64,000 bases of DNA from Olavius algarvensis associated proteobacterium Delta 3 (lineage in GTDB: Bacteria > Desulfobacterota > Desulfobacteria > Desulfobacterales > CAFBRK01): contig CAFBRK010000133.1 of assembly GCA_903231505.1 (NCBI GenBank), positions 284,871-348,870 of the forward strand, read 5' to 3'. Position numbers and translations under genes: made by a program. Below, piece by piece: positions 16,494 through 24,908 of this stretch. The notes under the pieces were generated by a model. The model did no database searches, was not told where the DNA came from, and saw nothing but the letters and a program-made list of their open reading frames with translations. Numbering within the stretch: position 1 is the stretch's first letter; each line of letters begins with the position of its first letter.

Positions 16494-16867
16494 CCCATGA
16501 CACAACTCTTGCCGGGAAATCCTTATCCGGACTCGATTTGATTCTCGAACCGGAAGCCCTGGAGTTTGTCCGGCATAAAAAAGGTGCGGCCACCATCTGG
16601 CTATATAGCAGGCCCTTCGGAGCCGGCTGATGAACCGTGGGTCGCAGCCCTGCAGTTCGCATGGGCGCGCCGAAAGTAGTGAAGGGATTTCAGCCGGTTT
16701 CCCTTGAGGGAGTGACCCTCTGGGTATCGGATCGGGTTCGGCCGGAACATACGGTTTCCGGCGTTCTAAAGCTCGGATTCAGCCGGTTCTGGGGATTCCG
16801 GCGTCTCACCCTGGAAGGCGGAAAATCGATTCTCGATTCCTGTGGCGGCAACCTTGATTCCGCTTGA
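16490..16867 (+). CDS. Small selenoprotein with two consecutive in-frame UGA codons (CC/Se-motif, HesB-like)
   Basis: The frame from ATG 16490 meets TGA TGA at 16628-16633 (codons 47-48) and continues open to TGA 16865-16867, 125 residues in all if both are selenocysteine. The context ATIWLYSRPFGAG-UU-TVGRSPAVRMGAP, followed by VSLEGVTLWVSDRV and FSRFWGFRRLTLEG, resembles the small HesB-like family in which an adjacent Cys-Cys or Cys-Sec pair occupies this place. Coding character continues on both sides of the UGAs. A bulged hairpin (16643-16669) begins soon after, like a bacterial SECIS. It overlaps cfa by 4 nt and precedes the Sec peroxiredoxin. The function of the family is not known to me; a redox or metal-binding role is likely. 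Alternative: a pseudogene. Confidence 0.72.
16643..16669 (+). promoter_or_regulatory. Candidate bacterial SECIS hairpin for the tandem-UGA gene
   Basis: The core stem GCCCTGC (16647-16653) pairs with GCATGGGC (16659-16666, one bulged T) around an AGTTC loop and extends with CGC/GCG after a bulged A. The core starts 13 nt after the second UGA, within the range used by SelB-dependent SECIS elements in bacteria. Confidence 0.55.
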
Positions 16868-17050
16868 CCCCTGTTATAGGTTGCATGAGTATCAAACATA
16901 TACCTCCCCTGTAGCTCACTGCATGGATCCCCCGCAATTCCTCTCTTTAGGTGGGAGAGGTAAGGAGAGGGGATAAGATTAAAAGAATTCCGCCTCGGGT
17001 CCCGGCAGTTTGCTAAATGGAGGTTCATTGAATCGGGAAGGAGGACTCCT

Positions 17051-17509
17051 ATGGCAAAATTGACACCGGGTGACAAGGCGCCGGCATTCGAGGTTGGGGA
17101 TCAGGACGGCAACACCCATCGACTGGCCGATTTCGAGGGGCGCCGGCTGTTCGTCTTTTTTTATCCAAAAGCGAGCACCTCCGGGTGAACCGTTCAGGCC
17201 AAGGCGGTGCGGGACGCACTGCCAGAATTGGAAAAGCGCGGCGTGGCCGTTATCGGGATCAGCCCGGATTCGGAAAAAGATCAGAAAAAATTCGATGATC
17301 GGCACAGCCTGGGATTTCCGCTGCTATGCGATACCGAGCATCAGATCGCCGAATCTTATAGTGTGTGGGAAGAGAAGAAAATGTACGGCAAGACATTCAT
17401 GGGGATTGTGCGTTCTTCTTTTCTCATCGACGAGGGCGGCAAGATCGCCGCTGCCTGGTACAAGATCAGTCCCAGTGACACGGTTCCGGAACTGATCAAG
17501 GCACTTTAG
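17051..17509 (+). CDS. Selenocysteine-containing peroxiredoxin (Bcp/AhpC-TSA family)
   Basis: 152 residues from ATG 17051 (GGAGG 9 nt upstream) to TAG 17509 with one internal TGA at 17186-17188, codon 46. The surrounding FVFFYPKASTSG-U-TVQAK aligns with the peroxidatic motif FYPKxxTPGCT of Bcp-type peroxiredoxins, so UGA replaces the catalytic Cys exactly. The downstream half is fully conserved (VIGISPDSEKDQKKFDDRH, KKMYGKTFMGIVRSSFLIDEGG). No resolving Cys occurs five residues later (UTVQAK), so it is a 1-Cys-like type. It would reduce hydroperoxides with a thioredoxin-like donor. A hairpin follows the UGA. Loss of function by mutation is unlikely given the exact position. Confidence 0.9.
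17203..17223 (+). promoter_or_regulatory. Candidate bacterial SECIS hairpin in the peroxiredoxin gene
   Basis: A 9-bp stem GGCGGTGCG/CGCACTGCC (one G-T pair) with a GGA loop, starting 14 nt after the UGA codon. Short stem with G in the small apical loop is the usual form of bacterial SECIS elements. Confidence 0.65.
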
Positions 17510-18119
17510 ATTTTCTCTTGGTCACTCTGAATATTCTGCGCACCCCGGCAACACCGGCTAAACCCGCACCCACAAGAAATATGGCCGAGGGTTCGGGAAC
17601 GGGAGTTGTACGGCCTGCTATTTGAAACGTATTCAAGGTGCCTTGATCATACACAGAATCATCAAATATGCTTAACGTCCAGGTTCCAAATACATCCATT
17701 CCATCGAATGCGCTTAACATTGTGCTGTAACCCGGGTCGGGTAAGGAGGTGGGCTTAAACGAGCCGGGCCCAAATGGGGGATTCACTGCATCTATGTATG
17801 AAGCGGCTTCGTCATCAAAAAGAACATCAGTGAGGTCATCCCCCACATACCCATGCTCGTTGAATAGTTGTACCGTCCGGCCGTCATGTTCAATAAAAAT
17901 GGCAAGGTCCGTCATCCAGCTGTGATCCAGGTCAACAAACACATTCAGGTCTTCGATCGAGCCGGACATGTTGGCAAAAATGACCGAATATGACCACTGC
18001 TGATCGGATATCGGAACAGGGGTGTCGGGAGCAGTGAATGAAAATGGCGTCGCTCCTGCCGACAACGGTACTGTGCCGAATACCATCGCAAGAACAATGA
18101 TTGATAATTTTCTATTCAT
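17496..18119 (-). CDS. PEP-CTERM protein with P (proprotein convertase)-like domain
   Basis: 207 residues. A Sec signal peptide (MNRKLSIIVLAMVFG...SAGA) is followed by a beta-rich region that reads like the P/Homo B domain of subtilisin-like convertases (SIEDLNVFVDLDHSWMTDLA, LFNEHG, FDGMDVFGTWTLSIFDDSV) and by a C-terminal PEP-CTERM sorting signal (TPVPEPSAIFLVGAGLAGVAG, then RRIFRVTKRK). Such proteins are exported and processed by an exosortase, and often accompany exopolysaccharide. No protease domain is present. ATG at 18119 with GAGGAA upstream; the 3' end overlaps the convergent peroxiredoxin by 14 nt. Confidence 0.8.
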   Translation of the reverse strand: MNRKLSIIVLAMVFGTVPLSAGATPFSFTAPDTPVPISDQQWSYSVIFANMSGSIEDLNVFVDLDHSWMTDLAIFIEHDGRTVQLFNEHGYVGDDLTDVLFDDEAASYIDAVNPPFGPGSFKPTSLPDPGYSTMLSAFDGMDVFGTWTLSIFDDSVYDQGTLNTFQIAGRTTPVPEPSAIFLVGAGLAGVAGVRRIFRVTKRKSKVP

Positions 18120-18754
18120 ATCAATTTTCCTCAATTCAGTATTTCAGCTTCGGCGTTTAAATCTCTTAGGTCTGATATGTTCGCACCCTGGTCGCAGCAT
18201 GAAGGATTCCGGGGTTCATATCGGGAATTTTACTCAGCAGCGTGATTAAATAGCAATTATTGTGCCATCTTAAAAATTATTTTTTTTCAATGATTACGAT
18301 GTGATACGGGTATAGAAAGTTAAATAAAAAGAAGGAGGGGTACACAACTGTTGGCATCTAGGTACATTATTGTGGTACCTGTGCCACAGGTACGGGAATT
18401 TGGCGAAAAGAAACGAACGATTATAAAAGATACCCAGGCAGGAACATCGCACCGATCTTGCCGGTATCCTTCTCTTTCCAAACAGATCAAGACGCTTCTT
18501 GTAGGGCGATGCGTGACCGGATCGCTCTTTCATATTCCGGAATGGATTCCTCTTCAGTCATTTGGGACTTCCCAAACCAAGCACGATAAATTTGTGGCAC
18601 AGGTTGGGTGGCGGGGTGTGGTTTATCGATAAATCAGTCGACGAACTACAGGGCGATTTTAGGATCCGCCTAAACTAAAAACAATAACACAGCAAATCAA
18701 GAATTATAAAAAAATTCGATGCCTTAAATAGAAATGACGTTTGTCGAAGGAGCT
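18120..18754. other. 635-nt low-G+C region without a recognisable gene
   Basis: Two open frames cross it (18351-18632 plus, 18294-18533 minus), but neither has a credible start site or a recognisable sequence. It holds a 19-bp palindrome GTACCTGTG-C-CACAGGTAC (18375-18393) and a related half-site TGTGGCACAGGT near 18595. No function assigned. Confidence 0.4.
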
Positions 18755-19360
18755 TTATAAGGACTCATCGTCCGTTCGCTGTTGATCAAGTATATTTTCA
18801 AAATTATTGGAAATCTTTTGTATAAAGTTTTTACGTGCGTCGTTCGTAACGAGAAGTTCGTCGTATCTTCTGCTGTTGTTAATGGCAGTCGTAACCATTT
18901 TGGCGGCCAGGTTCAAAAGTTCAAGGTCGTCGTCTGTGAAGTCTCCGGTATTCTTGTTCAAGGATTGAATCGTCCCCAAACAATTGTCCTTGTAGTCAAT
19001 TGAAGGCGCACAGACAATATTGCGCGTCTGGAAACCTGTCATTTCATCTACTTCTTTGCAGAAACGGCTGTCCTGATAGCAATCGTTTACGATCGCGGGT
19101 TTGCGTTTTACAAACACCCATCCGGCGATTCCGGACGAGGTCGGAATGCTGATTTCATACTTTTTTAAATCGAGGGATGAAAAGATGGTGAGTTGTTGGT
19201 TCCAATGTTGGAATAAAAAAATGGAAGACCTTTCGGATCCCATATATTGGTTCAGGTAGTACATCGAAACCGAAAGCATCGTCTCAATTTTACTTCCCAA
19301 TTCAAAAAGCGGTGTCAATTCATTCGCCAGACGATACGCTCGAGACAAGCTTTCTTTCAT
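18755..19360 (-). CDS. GAF-domain protein
   Basis: 201 residues almost wholly made of one GAF domain: KIETMLSVSMYYLNQYMGSERSSIFLF... LTIFSSLDLKKYEISIPTSSGIAGWVFVKRKPAIVNDCYQDSRF... NIVCAPSIDYKDNCLGTIQSLNK... FTDDDLELLNLAAKMVTTAI, followed by a short helical tail. It has no output domain, so it probably acts as a sensor subunit for a separate kinase or cyclase. The ATG at 19360 follows GAGGAGAGAACA. It lies in an A+T-richer patch. Confidence 0.8.
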   Translation of the reverse strand: MKESLSRAYRLANELTPLFELGSKIETMLSVSMYYLNQYMGSERSSIFLFQHWNQQLTIFSSLDLKKYEISIPTSSGIAGWVFVKRKPAIVNDCYQDSRFCKEVDEMTGFQTRNIVCAPSIDYKDNCLGTIQSLNKNTGDFTDDDLELLNLAAKMVTTAINNSRRYDELLVTNDARKNFIQKISNNFENILDQQRTDDESL

Positions 19361-19496
19361 TGTTCTCTCCTCATGATAGAATGTATTTTAAGGAATTTAT
19401 TGTGTCGATTGAAATATGGAACCTATGGTACTCCAGTCTTTGGGCGGATAAGGTTGAATTGACTAAACCTAACTTGATATTTTCTGCTATAATTGT

Positions 19497-19997
19497 TTAG
19501 TCCATACGATCAACGGCCACATAAAGCTCAAAGAATACAAGTGTACTGATCATGACAAGAATGCCAAAGAAGATATTCGATTGATCTATATGGAGCGACG
19601 ACCCGGCAGAAGCCTGCATTCCAATCGTGATGGGGGTGATCAACGCTGCAAACAGATAGATCGGGAGCAAAACCAACATGAAGAGTTTTCCCATCGAGGT
19701 CGTCAGGCCTGGAAAAGATCCGATAATAGCCAGGCAGCGCGAATGACACAGGATGCACATCAGAATGGTCAAGGAGATGACCAGCATCGATACCGGTCCG
19801 AAGGCTGGCCCCATCAAACTGATGCCGACATAGCATACCAAGGCCATCATCACGGGAACACGATTCAGCGCATTACTTTCTAAATGCTTGTCGTTAATCC
19901 GACCCAGTTTTTGATGGTACCATGTCTTGGCTGCTAAATATATCGCAATGACCCACAAAGCGATGGTTGGTCCGAACCATATAATCAGCAGATCCAT
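19497..19997 (-). CDS. Polytopic membrane protein of unknown function
   Basis: 166 residues with about five membrane helices (LLIIWFGPTIALWVIAIYLA at the start; VPVMMALVCYVGISLMG; VSMLVISLTILMCILCHS; FMLVLLPIYLFAALITP; IFFGILVMISTLVFFELYVAV). The frame is open far upstream, but AAGGAG lies just before ATG 19997, which sets the start; upstream sequence in the same frame belongs to gene relics. Family not recognised. Confidence 0.65.
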   Translation of the reverse strand: MDLLIIWFGPTIALWVIAIYLAAKTWYHQKLGRINDKHLESNALNRVPVMMALVCYVGISLMGPAFGPVSMLVISLTILMCILCHSRCLAIIGSFPGLTTSMGKLFMLVLLPIYLFAALITPITIGMQASAGSSLHIDQSNIFFGILVMISTLVFFELYVAVDRMD

Positions 19998-20057
19998 AGC
20001 AGACTCCTTCAAGCCACAGCGTGGCATGACGCACCGCTTAAGGGCGCCTCTCGTGAT

Positions 20058-20210
20058 CCCCTCGACAGCCGGTTTCAAATCCGCCCGTGCAGCGGCGTTC
20101 AGCTCAGGGAAAGAAAAACCGCGATCCCCTGCGAACCCGCAGCAGTCCACACGTTCGGGAATGACGACCTTATCGGCGCATTTCCGAGCAACCGCCAGAA
20201 TGTTATCGCC
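20058..20210 (-). pseudogene. Fragment of an FAD/Fe-S D-lactate-dehydrogenase-type gene (C-terminal)
   Basis: About 50 codons reading ILAVARKCADKVVIPERV, then CCGFAGDRGFSFPELNAAA, nearly the same as the end of the complete oxidoreductase at 27605-30451 (FLAVAQKCADRVIVPERV, CCGFAGDRGFSFPELNAAA). The fragment lacks everything upstream and ends before the normal C-terminus. It is fused in frame between a four-helix-bundle relic and the membrane protein at 19497, so one long open frame here is a chimera of three pieces. Confidence 0.85.
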
Positions 20211-20230
20211 CCGGAGCACCACTCGATTGT

Positions 20231-20620
20231 CCCTGCTGATAATTGGTGAGACAGAATATCCACGCTGTCCAAGCTTCGTCAGCATGGAAACGATCCGGTC
20301 GAGCAAATATTTGGCTCCATTATTCCTCTCCGCATCGAGAGCGCCGCATACTTCCAATACATCCTACGCAGCTGTGCATTCCGGCACCGAACCACGAGCG
20401 ATTTCAAAGAACTTTCGCCGGTCAGCCTCTGTGGCCTTTCCGTTGCCTTCGGCTATGTTCAAGGGGATAGATTGCGACGCGCGGAGCAACTGATCCCGAG
20501 CAGGTCGATGCCCCTTCAGGTTTTCACAGAACCGATAGACTCAACCGACGTATTCCAAGGCCAACTTGGTTACATCCAGTTGTTCATGTCTCTTTCTTGA
20601 ATTTCGATGGTGCGCAAAGA
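20231..20620 (-). pseudogene. Four-helix-bundle (S23/IVP-type) protein relic
   Basis: Reads [41 protein letters not shown], then [31 protein letters not shown], stop, DVLEVCGALDAE, and LLDRIVSMLTKLGQRGYSV. These are the signature helices of the four-helix-bundle family first found in 23S rRNA intervening sequences. Two in-frame stops interrupt it: TGA (20541-20543, at a conserved Trp) and TAG (20364-20366, at a usual Gln), both single transitions. No usable start was found. It runs directly into the oxidoreductase fragment. Confidence 0.85.
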
Positions 20621-20747
20621 AAGCCGTTGTGCTCCAATACCATCTAAGTTCCCTCATCAAGATATTGTGGTCGGCTGAATACGCCCAAATGTGTGGATAA
20701 AGGGATGCCATCTGCACCGCTGTAATACCCTTTACGAAGGATATTTT

Positions 20748-23700
20748 TTAAAGTTGAGTCAATTCTTTCTCCTTTTTATCTACCCATCCATCAGCTCTGC
20801 ACTCTTTAAAAATTTCTATTGCTTTACACAGATATTCTTTAGATCTAGATAGTTCGTCCTTCCGATTTAACAGAAACGAATATAACGCATAATCTTTACC
20901 TAAGTGGAATATCATGCCATTTTTTTTATCTTCTGCAATTGCTTTTTTGATCCATTCCTCCGAATCAATTATATGTTGGTCATCCATATTTAATAGAATC
21001 TCGCTTAGATATCTTGCCTTCCAGCCATCATGTATTTTGTAATTACAATCATATTCATTGTTATAAATTGCGTTTAGATAAACATCTTTTTCATCGTTCA
21101 TTACTTTGGTTCTTACCAGACCAAGTTTCGCTAAATTGGCAGTGGATGGAGATGATTTATTTTGTTCAAACAGCTTAATTGATTTGCTGTAATGCTCCTC
21201 TGATTTTTGATACTCTCCAATATCAAAATAAATCTCCCCTAAATAAAACTGAGCGAAACCATTCCATTGAAGGAGATTTATTTTCTCGCAAAAGTCAGCT
21301 CCCTTCAAAATAAATTCTCTTGCTTTTTCTAAAAAACCTTTACCATAAAATGAAATGCCGTGAGAGGTATAGGCTATTGCCTTCGAAAATATATCACCAC
21401 TCTTTTCAGCAAGTTGGATAGCCTCATAACTTGTTTGAAAACCTTGATCTATCTTTCCGGATAGGTGGTAATAATAAATGCTGGTACAACTTTTCATAGT
21501 TGAAATACCCGAAACATTATCTGCCGCTACGTTTATTTCTATCGTTTTGTTTAAATAGTATAATCCTTTTTCAAACTCGCAATTATTTGATAAAGCAATC
21601 CCCAACCAACCGCTTGAAAAAAACAATGATACAACATTGTTTAATTCTTGAGAAATTTTAAAGGCATCTTCTAAATATTTAATTGCAGTCGGAAAATCTT
21701 CTTCAACCCAATATTTATAGGTTCCCATTATGGTATATATTTGAGGAAATTTATTCTTGTAATTGCTCTTTATGGCTAAATCTATTATAGGTTCAATGGC
21801 CTCTTTTGCTTCAATAAAATAATACATTTGAAACAAATAAAGACCAAGAGATGACCTAGCGTCAATTATTCTTATCGGCACATCCTCTTTTGGGGGCATA
21901 CTCTCGAGGCAGATTATTCTTTTTCTGGTATATTCAATAGCATTCGTAAAAGAAGCCGATTTCTCAGCTTTTTTTCCCGCCAAACGACAATATTTTGCCC
22001 CTTTCTCATAATTCTGACTAGAAATAAAATGCTCAGATAAGACACCATAATGTTCATGAATGTTTTCTTTGTACAACTCTTCAATCGCAGAACCGATTTT
22101 TTCATGAAGCTTCTTCTTTTTTTTGATCAAAATCGAGTCGTAGACAACTTCACGGGTCAATGCATGTTTAAAGATATAAATGGATTGGGGATATATACCC
22201 CTCTCATAAAGAAGCTCTGAGTCTTTTAAAATCGACAGATTGGACATTAACGTTTTTTCTGAGAGGTTAGTAACCTTTTTTATCAACCCATAACTGAACT
22301 CTCTTTCAATGGTCGCCCCAGATTGAAGCACTTCTTTAGCTTTTTCAGGTAACGAGTCAACCCTGGCCATAATCACATCGTGGATGGTAGAAGGTAGCCT
22401 TAACTCATTGATATCCTTAGCAAGACAATATACACTGTTACTTTTAACTATTATTTCTAGCTCTTTGAGGGACCCAATAAACTCCTCGATGAAAAAAGGA
22501 ATCCCTTCTGCTTTATCTAAAATCAAATCCTCAAGGTCACTGTCTATGTGCTCTGTACCCAAAATGTGGGTCATCATCGCAAGGCTCTCCCGGTTGGAGA
22601 GCCGATTTAAAGTCACCTGACTATGGAACGACTTGCCACCCCAAGTCTGTACAAAATCAAGCCGGTATGTGAAAATCAATAGAATTCGTGCAGCCGGTAT
22701 GCTCTCTAATATATATTTGAAAAGCTCCTCTGAACTCTTATCAATCCAATGGAGATCTTCACAAGCCAGAATCAACGGCCGGATCTCGGAACCCCTTATG
22801 GCGATTCGCTTAAACGAATCCATAATGCGATCTTTTTTCGCCTCTGAACTCATCGGGATCTTGTCAATGCCGCTGTCTTTTACGCCTAAGAGTTCCAGAA
22901 GATATGGAAGGATTGCGGTTTCATCGAGCCCCATTTTCTTCAAGCCATTTTTGAACTTCTCTTTGATCGATGTGTTTCCATCTGATCTCAGTATATCGAA
23001 GTTTGCCCTCAGGATATCAACAACTGGATGATAGGCCGTGCCACTACCGTAAGAGAGACACCTTCCCTCCATAAAGGTAACATCCTCGTTAGCCACGGCC
23101 TTTCTGAACTCATAAAGAAGCCTAGATTTTCCCACACCGGCCTCAGAGACAATGGAGAAGGCCTGTCCACGACCTGTTTTGACGCGCCCAAAGCCGTCTA
23201 GTAGAAGTTCAAGTTCCCGCTCTCTACCAACAAACTGCGTCAGACCCTTCTCCGCACTAACATCAAATCTGGTCCTGCTCGTACTGGGGGCAATGGCACG
23301 GTATACTTTAATTAGCTCTTTTTTGCCCTTAATCCGCTTTTCTCCAAGAGCCTCAAACCGGAAGAGTCCCTCAGTGAGTTTGAATGTATCCTCTGTAATA
23401 TAAGTAGTCCCTGGATCTGCATGTTCTTCCATTCTTGAAGCCAAATTTACTGTATCGCCAACCGCTTTGAACTCAACGCGCAAGTCGTTACCAACGGTGC
23501 CCATCACTACTGGTCCGGTATGAATACCGATTCGCATTTTAATAGGTGGAATATACTTTTTCCTTTGCGTGAAAGTGTCACTGAATTTTACCATCTCTCT
23601 ATGAATGGTAAGGCTTGAGCGAATCGCCCGCTGCGGTGCATCCTCCAAAGCAAGCGGAGCGCCGAATAGCGCCATAATTCCATCACCGGTCATCTCATTG

Positions 23701-24116
23701 ACCACACCGCCGTAGTCGTGGACTTTTTGAATCAAAATTTCATAAACCTTATCCATGATCGCATAGCAGTCTTCCATACCCAACAACTCCGAGAGATAGG
23801 TAAAGCCTTTCATGTCGCAAAACATCACCGTCACGTGTTTGCGCTCACCTTCAATACGGTCTCTTTGAGATAGAATTTTTTCAACGAGACCTTTGGGAAG
23901 GTACTTTTGAATTTTGTTTAATTTTTGATCAAAGGAGATATCTTTAAGCGGGGCTTCTTTCGGCTTTCTCAGATCGTGACCGCATTTATTGCAAAATTTC
24001 GCCCCAATAGGTAAATCTTTATGGCACTCGGGGCATTTAAGTTCTATTCTAACGCCACAATCAAAACAAAAAATGGAGTCTTCTGGATTCTCAACCTGGC
24101 ATTGTGGGCATTTCAT
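20748..24116 (-). CDS. Zinc-ribbon adenylate/guanylate cyclase with AAA ATPase and TPR domains
   Basis: 1122 residues. Order: double zinc ribbon (CPQCQVENPEDSIFCFDC and CPECHKDLPIGAKFCNKC, residues 1-50); class III cyclase domain (about 85-275) with metal Asp in VMFCDMKGFT and TGDGIMALFGAP, and GDTVNLASRM; large AAA/NTPase (Walker A SEAGVGKSRLLYEF near 315, LILACEDLHWID Walker B); then TPR-type helices to the end. This architecture is common in bacterial signalling cyclases; the ribbon and TPRs likely bind partners. ATG 24116 has GGAGGG upstream. The gene is clearly A+T-richer than its neighbours, suggesting acquisition. The nucleotide made cannot be told from sequence alone. Confidence 0.88.
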   Translation of the reverse strand: MKCPQCQVENPEDSIFCFDCGVRIELKCPECHKDLPIGAKFCNKCGHDLRKPKEAPLKDISFDQKLNKIQKYLPKGLVEKILSQRDRIEGERKHVTVMFCDMKGFTYLSELLGMEDCYAIMDKVYEILIQKVHDYGGVVNEMTGDGIMALFGAPLALEDAPQRAIRSSLTIHREMVKFSDTFTQRKKYIPPIKMRIGIHTGPVVMGTVGNDLRVEFKAVGDTVNLASRMEEHADPGTTYITEDTFKLTEGLFRFEALGEKRIKGKKELIKVYRAIAPSTSRTRFDVSAEKGLTQFVGRERELELLLDGFGRVKTGRGQAFSIVSEAGVGKSRLLYEFRKAVANEDVTFMEGRCLSYGSGTAYHPVVDILRANFDILRSDGNTSIKEKFKNGLKKMGLDETAILPYLLELLGVKDSGIDKIPMSSEAKKDRIMDSFKRIAIRGSEIRPLILACEDLHWIDKSSEELFKYILESIPAARILLIFTYRLDFVQTWGGKSFHSQVTLNRLSNRESLAMMTHILGTEHIDSDLEDLILDKAEGIPFFIEEFIGSLKELEIIVKSNSVYCLAKDINELRLPSTIHDVIMARVDSLPEKAKEVLQSGATIEREFSYGLIKKVTNLSEKTLMSNLSILKDSELLYERGIYPQSIYIFKHALTREVVYDSILIKKKKKLHEKIGSAIEELYKENIHEHYGVLSEHFISSQNYEKGAKYCRLAGKKAEKSASFTNAIEYTRKRIICLESMPPKEDVPIRIIDARSSLGLYLFQMYYFIEAKEAIEPIIDLAIKSNYKNKFPQIYTIMGTYKYWVEEDFPTAIKYLEDAFKISQELNNVVSLFFSSGWLGIALSNNCEFEKGLYYLNKTIEINVAADNVSGISTMKSCTSIYYYHLSGKIDQGFQTSYEAIQLAEKSGDIFSKAIAYTSHGISFYGKGFLEKAREFILKGADFCEKINLLQWNGFAQFYLGEIYFDIGEYQKSEEHYSKSIKLFEQNKSSPSTANLAKLGLVRTKVMNDEKDVYLNAIYNNEYDCNYKIHDGWKARYLSEILLNMDDQHIIDSEEWIKKAIAEDKKNGMIFHLGKDYALYSFLLNRKDELSRSKEYLCKAIEIFKECRADGWVDKKEKELTQL

Positions 24117-24908
24117 ATCTATGCCCTCCAAGAATTTTTTAGAAGGCAGCAGGCGAAAAGAATATTCTACAATTTTGGTTGGTTAGACTGAAAATAGTGT
24201 ACTTAGGGCTTCATGTCAATTATATGGATAGCCAATATATATTAATCGAGCTTTTAAGACAATATTTACAGAATATTGCAGGAAAACCAAATATCAGCAA
24301 AGTACCGATAATAGGAGAGTATCTGGAGCGTGGACCTTCCCTGGGTGCGCACCCTCATAAAACCATCACTATGTTCGCATTGCAATATTTCCCATCTGTT
24401 TCGCCCCCATGAGGCTGCCACAATATGTAGGGGTGTGAAAGCAGTCTGGCTTAAAAGGGTTCAGGGCTACTTAACTTGCCACGGTCTGCACGTTTACAAG
24501 GGCATCTATAAAGTGGGGACAATTAGCTGTGTTCCGCGGTTCGGGTATTGCGATCAGGCCAGAGGTATAATAATCGTGTTCCTTAGCCCGGACATTGCAC
24601 CAAACGGAGACCTTCATGGGCAAGGCACTTCGAGATGAAGCTGTAGCCCGACTACCACGAATCTCGAATAACGCAGGCCATGAAGGTCTCCGTTTGGCCC
24701 GAAGGGTGAAATCTTTTCAGACCGTTCATCAGTTTTTCAACGTGACAAATTGCATCGCATTCCAATGTGTCAGTATTCACGTTAAGGCACCGATATTGTT
24801 TCTTTTAAGACATTTACTGAAAAGATTTCATGCAAGGTTCGGGTTAGTTGGAATTGGCGCAGATCGGGGCTGCCCATGAAGTGCCACGGCGTGTCACTCG
24901 ATGCCGGC
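24117..24908. other. 792-nt gene-free region with long inverted repeat
   Basis: No convincing gene on either strand. Contains the 98-nt stem-loop at 24600-24697 and otherwise unstructured, mixed-composition sequence. It separates the cyclase gene from the hybrid kinase. Confidence 0.5.
24600..24697. repeat. Perfect 20-bp inverted repeat with nested 8-bp repeat
   Basis: CCAAACGGAGACCTTCATGG (24600-24619) and its exact reverse complement (24678-24697), enclosing a second perfect pair TTCGAGAT (24629-24636) and ATCTCGAA (24661-24668). The whole can form a forked hairpin or cruciform. It has no U-tract. It could be a miniature mobile element or a structured RNA. Confidence 0.8.

Noticed and set aside
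20364..20543. Selenocysteine or pyrrolysine at TGA and TAG in the four-helix-bundle ORF
   Set aside because: The stops replace Trp and Gln, not Cys, no hairpin with SECIS spacing follows, and the start is missing, so decay is clear.
24600..24697. Integron attC site
   Set aside because: The ends do not fit the R-box pattern (GTTRRRY/RYYYAAC) and the stem is perfect, without the extrahelical bases of attC sites.
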